From Streptomyces sp. NBC_00162 (GTDB lineage Bacteria; Actinomycetota; Actinomycetes; Streptomycetales; Streptomycetaceae): a stretch of DNA of 64,000 nucleotides. Position numbers and translations under genes: made by a program. The first letter of the stretch is position 1; every line of letters begins with the position of its first letter. Under the pieces are notes generated by a model. It saw nothing but the letters and a program-made list of their open reading frames with translations. It was not told where the DNA came from and made no database searches. The DNA lies in NCBI RefSeq assembly GCF_024611995.1, contig NZ_CP102509.1, forward strand, positions 6,014,001-6,078,000. The letters are read 5' to 3'. Positions 52,234-60,826 of this stretch are shown here, in pieces.

Positions 52234-53775
52234 TCAGCCCAGGTCGCCGGTGGCGGTGCGCTCGGCCAGCCGCACCAGGGTGCGCACGGCGGAGCCGGTG
52301 CCGCCCTTGGGGGTGTAGCCGTACGGAGCGCCCTCGTGGAAGGCCGGGCCCGCGATGTCGAGGTGGGCCCAGGTGATGCCCTCGCCGACGAACTCCTTCA
52401 GGAAGATGCCGGCCACCAGGCCGCCGCCCATGCGCTCGCCCATGTTCGCGATGTCGGCGGTGGGGGAGTCGATGGACTTGCGCAGCTCGGCGGGGAGCGG
52501 CATCGGCCACGAGGACTCGCCGACCTCCTCGGCGATCTCGTGGACCGAGGTACGGAAGGCGTCGTCGTTCGACATGATGGCGAAGGTGCGGTTGCCCAGG
52601 GCCACCATCATCGCGCCGGTCAGGGTGGCGACGTCGACGATCGCGTCCGGGTTGTCCTCGGAGGCCCGGGTCAGCGCGTCACCGAGGACCAGGCGGCCCT
52701 CGGCGTCCGTGTTGAGGACCTCGACGGTCTTGCCGCTGTACATGCGCAGGACGTCGCCCGGCTTGGTGGCGGTGCCGGAGGGCATGTTCTCGGCGAGCGC
52801 GAGCCAGCCGGTGACGTTGACCTGCAGGCCCAGCTTCGCGGCCGCGACGACGGAGGCGAAGACGGCGGCGGCGCCGGCCATGTCGCACTTCATCGTCTCG
52901 TTGTGGCCGGCCGGCTTGAGGGAGATGCCGCCCGAGTCGTAGGTGATGCCCTTGCCGACGAAGGCCAGGGTCTTCTCCGCCTTGGGGTGGGTGTAGGAGA
53001 GCTTCACCAGGCGCGGCGGGTTGTCGGAGCCCTTGCCGACGCCCATGATGCCGCCGTAGCCGCCCTTGATCAGGGCCTTCTCGTCCAGGATCTGGACCTT
53101 GATGCCGTTCTCCTTCGCGGTCGCGGAGGCGACGGCGGCGAAGGCCTCGGGGGTGAGGTCGTTCGGCGGGGTGTTGACGAGGTCGCGGGCGATGTTGACC
53201 TCGGTCGCGACGACCGTGGCGCGCTCGGCCGCGGCCTTGTGCTCCTTGTCGCGCGGCTTGGCGCCGAGCAGGGCGATCTCGCCGAGCGGCAGCTTGGGGC
53301 CGCCGTTCTTGTCGGCGTTCTTGGCGGTCTTCGTCTCGCCGCCCTGGTAGGCGGTGAAGGCGTACGCGCCCAGCAGCGCGCCCTCGGCGACGGCGGTGAC
53401 GGCGGAGGCGTCGTCCAGGGGAAGGGCGAAGGCGGCCTTCTTGAAGCCGTGCAGGGCGCGGGCGGCGGCGCCGGCGGCGCGGCGCAGCACCTCCTCGTCG
53501 AACGACTCGTCCTTCTCGGGGACGGAGCCGAGTCCGACCGCCAGCACGACCGGGACCTTCAGGCCCGCCGGGGCCGGCAGCTTGGTGATCTCGCTTTCGG
53601 TGCCCGAGGCGCCGACGGCGTCGAGCACGGCGGCGAGCTTACCGTCGTACGCCTTGTCCACGGCCTCGGCGCCCGCGGCGACGACCGGACCCTTGGGGCC
53701 CTTGGCGACACCGACGACGAGGGCGTCGGCGCGCAGCGTCGCCGCGCCGGCAGTGCTGAGAGTCAGAGCAGTCAC
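52234..53775 (-). CDS. pepA: Leucyl aminopeptidase (M17)
   Basis: 513 residues, GTG start (MTALTLSTAGAATLRAD). M17 metallopeptidase: N-terminal macro-like domain, then AFVGKGITYDSGGISLKPAG with metal-binding Lys/Asp, MKCDMAGAAAV, the family signature NTDAEGRLVLGD and GMVAMGNRT-like MMVALGNRTFAI. It releases N-terminal residues from peptides, and E. coli PepA also binds DNA at recombination sites. Next to lpdA in Streptomyces (from memory SCO2179). Ends with the strong hairpin at 52168. Confidence 0.97.
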   Translation of the reverse strand: MTALTLSTAGAATLRADALVVGVAKGPKGPVVAAGAEAVDKAYDGKLAAVLDAVGASGTESEITKLPAPAGLKVPVVLAVGLGSVPEKDESFDEEVLRRAAGAAARALHGFKKAAFALPLDDASAVTAVAEGALLGAYAFTAYQGGETKTAKNADKNGGPKLPLGEIALLGAKPRDKEHKAAAERATVVATEVNIARDLVNTPPNDLTPEAFAAVASATAKENGIKVQILDEKALIKGGYGGIMGVGKGSDNPPRLVKLSYTHPKAEKTLAFVGKGITYDSGGISLKPAGHNETMKCDMAGAAAVFASVVAAAKLGLQVNVTGWLALAENMPSGTATKPGDVLRMYSGKTVEVLNTDAEGRLVLGDALTRASEDNPDAIVDVATLTGAMMVALGNRTFAIMSNDDAFRTSVHEIAEEVGESSWPMPLPAELRKSIDSPTADIANMGERMGGGLVAGIFLKEFVGEGITWAHLDIAGPAFHEGAPYGYTPKGGTGSAVRTLVRLAERTATGDLG

Positions 53776-54120
53776 GGTGGTGAAGTCTCGCTTCCGTTTG
53801 TGTGTGTGGGCCGAGTGGGTGGACGGCCATCCATGGCGATCGTATTCCGGCCCGACGGCTGCCAGAAATGAGCCTACGCGCACGGACTCTTCCGTACGTC
53901 ACTCGAAGGTTTGGCAAGTTGTTCGATCAAGGGGCCAGGAGGTTCACCCATCTGTGGACTCTGCTCCAGGTTTGCCCCGTAGACCTGACGAGGTCCGAAA
54001 GACTCGGTCCACTCTCGCAAGGGGACGCGGGGTTCCTTTGCATGATTTCCACAGAGCCTCCCCGGCCCGGCCGACCGCCTAGGGCCGTGTCGAGGGATGC
54101 CTGCGGGGGGAAAGGCCGAA
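53776..54120. other. 345-base divergent promoter region between pepA and the exopolysaccharide deacetylase gene
   Basis: A long AT-richer stretch (around 53880-54070) that should carry both promoters. I see no clear operator palindrome, known riboswitch core or convincing ORF. A GGTTTGCCCC word on the + strand made me test for a cyclic-di-GMP riboswitch on the - strand; the rest of its core is missing. Confidence 0.4.
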
Positions 54121-56148
54121 ATGGTCAACAAGAACCGGATGAACAGGGTCGCCGCCGCCATGGCCGCGGCAGCCCTGGTGTCCGTGGCAGTACCCGCCGC
54201 GACCGCCCAGGCGGCCACGGCTCCGCGCATCGACCTGAAGGTGCTGGTCGTCGACGACGGCGGCAGCTCGGTCGAGGCGATCACCGCGGAACTCCGCGAC
54301 ACCGGAGTCCCGTACACCCGTGTCCAACTGGGCGGCAGCGGCCGCCCGGTCATCGACGCGGGCTTCCTCAGCGACACGGTGGACGGCCGTCCCCGTGCCA
54401 AGTACCAGGGCGTCGTCCTGCCGAACGAGAACCCCTTCGGCGAGGGCTCCGCCGAGATGGCCGCCCTCGCCGCGTACGAGACGACGTACGGGATCCGTCA
54501 GGTCGACGCCTACACCTGGGCCCACCCGGGGGTCGGCCTGGAGTACACCGACAACGGCGGCTTCAGCGGCCAGCTCGACGGCACCCAGGCCGCGGTCACC
54601 GCGGCCGGCAAGGCGGGGCCCTTCGGCTACCTCGGAGGTCAAGTCGCCTTCGAGGACAACTCCGCCCTCGTTCCAGAGAGCTTCGGGTTCATGGGCAAGC
54701 CGCGGCCCGGCTACACCAGCTACCTCGACGCCCCCGTCGGCTCCGGACGGGCCTCGCTCGTCGGCGAGTACGCCCACGACGGGCGCAGCGAGCTGGTCGT
54801 CACCTTCGGCTACAACCAGTACCAGCAGCAGTTCCGGCTGCTGGCCCGCGGCATCGTCGACTGGCTCACCCAGGGGGTCCACCTCGGCCAGAGCCGCAAC
54901 TACTTCGCGGTCCACGTCGACGACGTCTTCGCCCCGGACGCCCGCTGGAACAAGGAGCTCAACTGCACGCCCGGCGACTACGCCTGCGCCGGCGGCGAGG
55001 GCAAGGAGAGCACCATCCGGATGACCGCCGCCGACGCCCAGTACGCGGCGCAGTGGCAGACGTCCAAGAGCTTCAAGCTCGACATGCTCTTCAACGCGGG
55101 CGCCGGTGAGGAGTGGAAGACCGAGAACGGCGGCACCGACGCCCTCACCGCCCAGCTCGTCGCCGACCGGGCCAAGTACCGCTGGATGAACCACACCTAC
55201 ACGCACCCCTTCCTCGGCTGCGTCCAGAACACCACCACCACCCCGTGGACCTGCGTCAAGAACGCCCAGGGCGCCGTCCAGTACATGAGCCGCGCGGACA
55301 TCTCCGCGCAGATCCGCGACAACAACAACTGGGCCGCCGCCAAGGGCATCACCACCGACCGGACCGAGCTCGTCACCGGCGAGCACTCGGGCCTCAAGAC
55401 CAACCCGCAGCAGCCCCAGGACAACCCCAACCTGGCTGGCGCGCTCGCCGACAACGGCGTGAAGTGGGCGGGCAGCGACAACTCCCGCGAACCCGTGCAG
55501 CGGGCGGTCGGCGCCGCCCTGACCGTGCCCCGCCACCCGATGAACGTGTACTACAACACGGGCACCAACGCGGAGATGGCCGACGAGTACAACTGGATCT
55601 ACACCAGCCGCGCACACGGCGGCAGCGGCATCTGCGAGGACAACCCGGCGACCTCGACCTGTCTGCCGGCCCCGGTGGACGCCAACACCGGCTACCTGGA
55701 CCAGATCGTCCCCCAGGAGGCCCGGACCGCGCTGCGACACGTACTGGCCAACGACCCGCGCCCGCACTACGTCCACCAGTCCAACCTCGCCGAGGACCGC
55801 ACCCTCTACCCGGTGCTCAACCAGGTCCTCGACACGTACCGGAGCCTCTACGCGCCCAGCGCCCCGATCGTCAACCAGACCATGAAGGAGGCCGGCGTCG
55901 AGCTCGGCCGCCGCGCTGCCTGGGACAAGGCCCTCGCCGAGGGCAAGGTCACCGCCTACCGCATCGGCACAGCCGTCACCGTCAAGGCGCCCTCCGGAGT
56001 CGTCGCCCCGGTCACCGCCCCCAACGGCACCAAGAAGCAACTCCTCCTGGGCACCGCCGACTTCGGCACCGCCTACGCGGGCACCCGCTCCACCTGGACC
56101 GGACCCGAGCTGCTCCAGAGCGCCGTCACGCTCAAGCTGCCCAGCTGA
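54121..56148 (+). CDS. Secreted Agd3-like polysaccharide deacetylase (CE18-type)
   Basis: 675 residues from ATG (MVNKNRMNRVAAAMAAAALV) with GGGGGGAAAGG upstream; Sec signal peptide ending near AQA. An N-terminal ~220-residue domain (LKVLVVDDGGSSVEAITAEL, FGYLGGQVAFEDNS) precedes a catalytic domain like Agd3 of Aspergillus fumigatus: FAVHVDDVFAPDARW (His265, Asp267, Asp268), MNHTYTHPFLG (His358-x3-His362, metal ligands), TGEHSGLKTN and RHPMNVYYNTGT. Agd3 deacetylates galactosaminogalactan. First gene of a five-gene unit with a PelF-like glycosyltransferase, a membrane protein, a spherulin-4 family protein and a GH114 lipoprotein, which supports a GalNAc-polymer substrate. Identification rests on motifs and context; a different cell-surface polysaccharide is possible. 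Confidence 0.8.
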   Translation: MVNKNRMNRVAAAMAAAALVSVAVPAATAQAATAPRIDLKVLVVDDGGSSVEAITAELRDTGVPYTRVQLGGSGRPVIDAGFLSDTVDGRPRAKYQGVVLPNENPFGEGSAEMAALAAYETTYGIRQVDAYTWAHPGVGLEYTDNGGFSGQLDGTQAAVTAAGKAGPFGYLGGQVAFEDNSALVPESFGFMGKPRPGYTSYLDAPVGSGRASLVGEYAHDGRSELVVTFGYNQYQQQFRLLARGIVDWLTQGVHLGQSRNYFAVHVDDVFAPDARWNKELNCTPGDYACAGGEGKESTIRMTAADAQYAAQWQTSKSFKLDMLFNAGAGEEWKTENGGTDALTAQLVADRAKYRWMNHTYTHPFLGCVQNTTTTPWTCVKNAQGAVQYMSRADISAQIRDNNNWAAAKGITTDRTELVTGEHSGLKTNPQQPQDNPNLAGALADNGVKWAGSDNSREPVQRAVGAALTVPRHPMNVYYNTGTNAEMADEYNWIYTSRAHGGSGICEDNPATSTCLPAPVDANTGYLDQIVPQEARTALRHVLANDPRPHYVHQSNLAEDRTLYPVLNQVLDTYRSLYAPSAPIVNQTMKEAGVELGRRAAWDKALAEGKVTAYRIGTAVTVKAPSGVVAPVTAPNGTKKQLLLGTADFGTAYAGTRSTWTGPELLQSAVTLKLPS

Positions 56149-56243
56149 CCGTACGGGCAGACCGCAAGCCGAGTATCACGAGCGCCGGCGCTCCGCGAAC
56201 CTACGGGCGCCGGCCCCTTTCACGTCCTGGGGGGACACACCGC

Positions 56244-57758
56244 ATGAGCCATGGGCGTCATGTCACCATGCTCACCGAAGGCACCTATCCGCACGTCCAC
56301 GGGGGCGTCAGCACCTGGTGCGACCAACTGGTCCGCGGCATGCCGGAGGTCGACTTCAACGTCATAGCCCTGACCGGCTCCGGGCGCGAGCCGGTCACCT
56401 GGGAACTTCCGCGCAACGTCTACCGGCACACCTCCGTACCGCTCTGGGGGGCTCCTCCCGGACGAGGCCGCCGGAGCGCCCTGCGGGGCAAGGCCCACCG
56501 CCGCTTCACCGAGGTCTACGAAACCTTCCTGCTCTCCCTGCTCGACCCTGGCCACGGAGGATTCTCCGCGGCCCTGCGCGAACTGGCCCTCCTGGCCCGC
56601 GCCGGCCGGCTCGCCCCGGCCCTGCGCTCCGAGTCCGTGCTCCGCCTGCTGATGACCGTGTGGACCCGCCCCGGCCTGACCACCGCCGCCGCCGAGCCCA
56701 CCATCCACGACGCGCTCACCGCCACCGACCTGCTGGAACACGCGCTGCGCCCGCTCTGCGTGCGGATCCCGCCCGACAGCGTCGCGCACGCCGTCAGCAG
56801 CGGCCTCGCCACCCTCCCGGCCCTCGCCGCCAAGTACCTCGACGAGGTGCCCTTCCTCCTCACCGAGCACGGCATCTACCTGCGCGAGCGCTACCTCGGC
56901 TACCGCTCGGCCGCCCAGCGCTGGCCCGTCAAGGCCCTCATGCTCGGCTTCTACCGCGAGCTCAACACCGAGGGGTACCGGCAGGCCGACCTGATCACCC
57001 CGTGCAACCAGTACAACCGCCGCTGGGAGGAGCGCGGAGGCGCCGCCTCCGACCGCATCCGCACCGTCTACAACGGCGTCGACCCGCACGCCTTCCCCGA
57101 GGCCGGCCCGGAGCCCGAGGTGCCCACCCTCAGCTGGTGCGGCCGCATCGACCCCATCAAGGACCTCGAAACCCTCATCCGGGCCTACGCCTTCATGCGC
57201 GAGGAACTGCCCGCCCTGCGGCTGCGCCTCTTCGGACCCGTCCCGGCCGGCTGCGAGGAGTACCGGCTCCGCCTGGAGAAACTCGCCGCCGAACTGGGCG
57301 TGACCGACGGGATCTCGTACGAGGGCCGCATCGAGCAGGTCGCCCGGGCCTACGCGGCCGGCAGCATCGTGATGCTCTCCTCCATCAGCGAGGGCTTCCC
57401 CTTCAGCATCATCGAGGCCATGTCCTGCGGCCGCACCACCGTCTCCACCGACGTCGGCGGGGTCCGCGAGGCCGTCGGCGACACCGGCCTCGTCGTCCCG
57501 CCGCGCGAGCCCGAGACCATGGCCCGCGCCACCCTCGCCCTGCTCCGCGACGACGAACGCCGCGCCGAGCTGGGCCGGGCGGCCCGTAAACGGGTGGTGG
57601 AGAAGTTCACGCTCCACCAGTCCGTGGACGGCTTCCGGCACATCTACAAAGAACTCGCCGGCCAGCCCGTCCTGCCCGTCCGCGAAGGCGACGACTGGAC
57701 CCAGCGGCTCGCCGACCCCTGGTACCGCGAGCTCGCGGCCGACGGGAGCCTGTGGTGA
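56244..57758 (+). CDS. PelF-like GT4 glycosyltransferase (DUF3492)
   Basis: 504 residues. The N-terminal TEGTYPHVHGGVSTWCDQLV and TEHGIYLRERYLGY are hallmarks of PelF and related glycosyltransferases, which polymerise the Pel polysaccharide. The C-terminal half is a GT4/GT-B fold: VYNGVDPHAFPEAG, WCGRIDPIKDLETLIRAY (K for UDP), then LSSISEGFPFSIIEAMSCGR and STDVGGVREAVGDTG, giving the E-x7-E motif. It lacks a signal peptide or membrane segment, as expected for a cytoplasmic enzyme using UDP-GlcNAc/UDP-GalNAc. The start codon follows GGGGGG in the deacetylase intergenic region. Its stop overlaps the membrane-protein start by four bases. Confidence 0.9.
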   Translation: MSHGRHVTMLTEGTYPHVHGGVSTWCDQLVRGMPEVDFNVIALTGSGREPVTWELPRNVYRHTSVPLWGAPPGRGRRSALRGKAHRRFTEVYETFLLSLLDPGHGGFSAALRELALLARAGRLAPALRSESVLRLLMTVWTRPGLTTAAAEPTIHDALTATDLLEHALRPLCVRIPPDSVAHAVSSGLATLPALAAKYLDEVPFLLTEHGIYLRERYLGYRSAAQRWPVKALMLGFYRELNTEGYRQADLITPCNQYNRRWEERGGAASDRIRTVYNGVDPHAFPEAGPEPEVPTLSWCGRIDPIKDLETLIRAYAFMREELPALRLRLFGPVPAGCEEYRLRLEKLAAELGVTDGISYEGRIEQVARAYAAGSIVMLSSISEGFPFSIIEAMSCGRTTVSTDVGGVREAVGDTGLVVPPREPETMARATLALLRDDERRAELGRAARKRVVEKFTLHQSVDGFRHIYKELAGQPVLPVREGDDWTQRLADPWYRELAADGSLW

Positions 57759-59287
57759 GCGGATCCCTCTGGCTCAAGCCGCCCGGCGCAGCCGCCGACA
57801 CCCTCCTGGCTGTCCCCCGGCCGCGCGCCGAAGGGCCGGCGGCCGCCGACCCGATGGACGAACTGGCCGAGCGCCTCCACCCGTTCATCGCCGCCGCCGT
57901 CCACCCCGACGAGATCGCCGCTGTCCTCGAATCCGACGGCATGACGGACGAGTACATCCGGCTCACCTACGGCCGCCACGACTCCTTCGCACTCGCCGAG
58001 GAGCTCTACACCCGGGTGCCGCGCTCCTTCCCGGAGCCCGCGGACACCCCCGACCCCTGGAAGGTCTCCCTCACCGCCTGCCTCCTGCGCGGGGTGATCT
58101 TCGCCCTGCCCGGGCTCGCCTACGTCCTCGGCGCGCCCCTGCTCGACGGCCCGCCCGACCGCCTCGGCCTGCCCGCCGGAACCCTGACCCTGCTCGCCGG
58201 AGCGCTCATAGGGTGGGTCTGGGACCAGACCCTCTCCCACCGGGCCTACTCCTGGCTCGGGCTCGGCGACCGGGCCGCCGCCGGGCGGACCCTGCTCGCC
58301 GGCGCCCCCGCCGGGTCCCTGCTGGGCACCGCCGCCGCGCTGGCCGTGCCCGGCGGGCCGCCCTTCTCGTACGCCTTCGCCGCCGGACAGTCCCTCTACG
58401 TCGGGGCCGCCACCGTCCTGCTCGTCCTCGGCCGGGAGCGGGTGCTGCTCGCCGCCCTCGGCCCGATGGCCGCCGGGGCCGTGCTCGCGCTCTTCGTGGA
58501 CCTGCCCGTGCCGGTACGGATGACCCTGCTCGGGGCGTCCCTGCTGACCGCCTGCACCCTGGCCGTACGGGAACTCCCGCTGGCCGAGGGCGCCCGGGCC
58601 GCCGCCGCCCGGGTCCGGGGCTGGTGGGTACGCCGGCCCGGAACCGGCCCGGTGCGCTGGCGGATGCTGCGCGGCGCGGAGGAGGAGCACGGGCCGCGCG
58701 GCCCCCGGCTGGGGGACTCCGTCCCGTACGGGGTCTTCGGCCTCGGCACCGGCCTGCTCGTGCTGTACGCCGCCCTCGGCGAGGTGCTCGCCGGGGGTCC
58801 CGCCGAGGCGGTCGCCGCCCCGTCGGCGGTCGCCCTCACCCTCAGCATGGGTCCCGCCGAATGGCTGCTGCACCGGTTCCGCAGCGGCAGCCTCGCCGGG
58901 CTCCGGGCGGCCCGCTCGCCCCGGTCCTTCCGGCGGCGGATGCTCAGCACGCTGGCCCGGTGCCTCGCCGTGTACCTGGTGGTGCTGCTCGCCCTGGGGC
59001 TGGCCGGAACCCTGCTCTGGCCCGGTGCCCCGGCCCTCACCGCGGCCCGCGCCCTGACCCTGCTCCTGCTCGGCGCCGTCATGTGGACCGGACTGCTGCT
59101 CCAGTCCTTCGGCGCGGTCCGGCCGGCGGCCGTGGTCTGCGCCTCGGCCGCCGTCGCCCAGAGCCTGGCCCTGCTGACCGGACTGGGGCAGCCCCGGCTG
59201 GTCCAGCTGGCGGTGGCGGGCGCGGCCGCCGCGGCGCTGGCCGCGCTGGTCTGCCTGCTGCTGGGGCGTGCGACGGCGCACCGCTGA
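57755..59287 (+). CDS. 12-segment membrane protein, candidate polysaccharide exporter/flippase
   Basis: 510 residues, GTG start overlapping the glycosyltransferase stop (GTGA). About 105 cytoplasmic residues (DELAERLHPFIAAAVHPDEI) precede twelve hydrophobic segments, for example LRGVIFALPGLAYVLG, PYGVFGLGTGLLVLYAALG and LAVYLVVLLALGLAGTLLW. No family motif is obvious. The topology (12 helices) and location next to a PelF-like enzyme match PelG, a MATE/MOP-type protein that exports Pel polymer, but the sequence does not look like PelG to me. It is a good candidate for the missing export function of this locus; alternatively it may be a regulatory or sensor membrane protein. Confidence 0.75.
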   Translation: MSGSLWLKPPGAAADTLLAVPRPRAEGPAAADPMDELAERLHPFIAAAVHPDEIAAVLESDGMTDEYIRLTYGRHDSFALAEELYTRVPRSFPEPADTPDPWKVSLTACLLRGVIFALPGLAYVLGAPLLDGPPDRLGLPAGTLTLLAGALIGWVWDQTLSHRAYSWLGLGDRAAAGRTLLAGAPAGSLLGTAAALAVPGGPPFSYAFAAGQSLYVGAATVLLVLGRERVLLAALGPMAAGAVLALFVDLPVPVRMTLLGASLLTACTLAVRELPLAEGARAAAARVRGWWVRRPGTGPVRWRMLRGAEEEHGPRGPRLGDSVPYGVFGLGTGLLVLYAALGEVLAGGPAEAVAAPSAVALTLSMGPAEWLLHRFRSGSLAGLRAARSPRSFRRRMLSTLARCLAVYLVVLLALGLAGTLLWPGAPALTAARALTLLLLGAVMWTGLLLQSFGAVRPAAVVCASAAVAQSLALLTGLGQPRLVQLAVAGAAAAALAALVCLLLGRATAHR

Positions 59288-59357
59288 TGCCACGACCGCT
59301 GATGCCCCGACCGCCGAGTCACCGCCGATCCCCGTGACCCCGTACGAGAAGGACCCC

Positions 59358-60008
59358 ATGCTGCTGGTGCCGCTCTACGAGCACCCCGCCGACCGGCCCG
59401 AGGAGTGGGAGCTGCTGATCCGCTCCGCCGGGCGGCTGCACTCCGTGGTGCTCAACCCTGACAGCGGGCCGGGCCGGGCCCCCGACGAACGGTTTGCCGC
59501 CGTCGCCGGGCGGCTGCGGGCGGCCGGGGTACCCGTCCTCGGCTACGTCGACACCGACTACGGGCGGCGCCCGCACGCGGACGTCGTCCAGGACCTGCTG
59601 CGCCACCGCGACTGGTACGCCACCGACGGCGCCTTCCTGGACCAGGCCTCCGCCGATCCGGAACTGCTGCCCCACTACGGGCGGCTCGCCGTCGCCGCCC
59701 GGGCCTCGGGCGCCCGTACCCTCGTCCTGAACCACGGCGTCCACCCGCACCCCGGGTACGCCGGACTCGCCGATCTGCTCGTCACCTTCGAGGGCCCCTG
59801 GGACGCCTACCGGGACGCGGCCACCGCGCCGCCCTGGACCGCCGACCACCCCGCCCAGCGGTTCTGCCACCTCGTGTACGCCGTCCCGCCGGGCGCGCCC
59901 GCCGCCGAACTCGCCCAGGAGCGGCGGGCGGGGGTGCACTGCGCGGTCCCCGGGACCGGCGCACACCCGTGGGGGACCCTCCCGTACGCCCTGGAGGCAG
60001 CCGGATGA
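59358..60008 (+). CDS. Spherulin-4/Sph3-like (GH135 family) protein without signal peptide
   Basis: 216 residues from ATG (MLLVPLYEHPADRPEEWELL); a longer in-frame start would overlap the previous gene. Motifs of the spherulation-specific family 4: VPLYEHP, SVVLNPDSGPGRAPDERF, VLGYVDTDYGRRP (the GYVxTxYGxR core), GAFLDQAS and VLNHGVHPHPGYAGLADLLV. Fungal Sph3 (GH135) cleaves alpha-1,4-GalNAc links of galactosaminogalactan; the acids in these motifs are likely catalytic. Unlike secreted Sph3 I see no signal peptide. It sits 70 bases after the membrane gene and overlaps the GH114 gene (ATGA), so it is co-translated. A cytoplasmic role or export by an unusual route is possible. Confidence 0.83.
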   Translation: MLLVPLYEHPADRPEEWELLIRSAGRLHSVVLNPDSGPGRAPDERFAAVAGRLRAAGVPVLGYVDTDYGRRPHADVVQDLLRHRDWYATDGAFLDQASADPELLPHYGRLAVAARASGARTLVLNHGVHPHPGYAGLADLLVTFEGPWDAYRDAATAPPWTADHPAQRFCHLVYAVPPGAPAAELAQERRAGVHCAVPGTGAHPWGTLPYALEAAG

Positions 60009-60823
60009 AGCGTTTCGCCACCGTGCTGGTCGCGGCGCTGCTGCTGCTCACCGCCTGCACCACCGCGGAGCCGGGGGACGACGGCGAGGACGAGCCGTAC
60101 CCGTGGCCCGGCCAGGCGCCGGGGGAGCGCTGGCGGCCCCCGCCCGGCGTCGGCTGGCAGTGGCAGCTCACCGGGAAGCTCGACACGTCGGTGAAGGCGC
60201 CCGTCTACGACGTCGACGGGTTCACCACCACCAAGGAACAGGTCGCCGCCCTGAAGAAGGCCGGCCGCAAGACCATCTGCTACATCTCCACCGGCGCCTG
60301 GGAGGACTTCCGGCCCGACGCGGACGCCTTCCCGAAGGCGACGATCGGCCAGGGCAACGGCTGGGAGGGCGAGCGCTGGCTGGATATCCGGCAGCTGACT
60401 GAACTGGAACCGCTGATCGCCAAACGGTTCGACATGTGCCGGGACAAGGGCTTCGACGCGGTGGAGCCCGACAACATGGACGGCTACCGCAACACCTCCG
60501 GCTTCCCGCTGACCGCCGAGGACCAGCTGAGCTACAACCGGCTGATCGCGAAGCTGGCCCACGACCGGGGCCTGGCGGTCGGTCTGAAGAACGACCTCGA
60601 CCAGATCCCGCAGCTGGTCGGCGAGTTCGACTTCGCGGTCAACGAGCAGTGCGCCCAGTACCGGGAGTGCGAGAAGCTGACCCCCTTCATCGAAGCGGGG
60701 AAGGCCGTCTTCCACGTGGAGTACGAACTGCCGGCCGGCCGCTTCTGCGAACGCGCGCGCGAGCTGAAGCTGAGCTCCCTGCAGAAGCGCTACGACCTCG
60801 ACGCCTGGCGCCGCCCCTGCTGA
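60005..60823 (+). CDS. GH114 lipoprotein, endo-alpha-1,4-polygalactosaminidase-like
   Basis: 272 residues. Lipoprotein signal: MKRFATVLVAALLLLTAC with Cys18 in an LTAC lipobox, so anchored on the outer face of the membrane. The GH114 domain starts at WQWQLTGKLDTSVKAPVYDV and has ICYISTGAWEDFRPDA, FDAVEPDNMDGYRNTSGFPL (Asp/Glu-rich strand end) and FAVNEQCAQYREC with a Glu likely in the active site. Related enzymes (Ega3 of A. fumigatus, bacterial polygalactosaminidase) cut alpha-1,4-galactosamine polymers. It is the last gene of the exopolysaccharide unit and could trim or release the product. The convergent sensor-kinase gene ends three bases later. Confidence 0.9.
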   Translation: MKRFATVLVAALLLLTACTTAEPGDDGEDEPYPWPGQAPGERWRPPPGVGWQWQLTGKLDTSVKAPVYDVDGFTTTKEQVAALKKAGRKTICYISTGAWEDFRPDADAFPKATIGQGNGWEGERWLDIRQLTELEPLIAKRFDMCRDKGFDAVEPDNMDGYRNTSGFPLTAEDQLSYNRLIAKLAHDRGLAVGLKNDLDQIPQLVGEFDFAVNEQCAQYRECEKLTPFIEAGKAVFHVEYELPAGRFCERARELKLSSLQKRYDLDAWRRPC

Positions 60824-60826
60824 CCC

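Noticed and set aside
53940..54010. Cyclic-di-GMP riboswitch upstream of pepA
   Set aside because: Only the GGGGCAAACC word fits; the second conserved core GACGCAAAGCC and pairing stems are absent.
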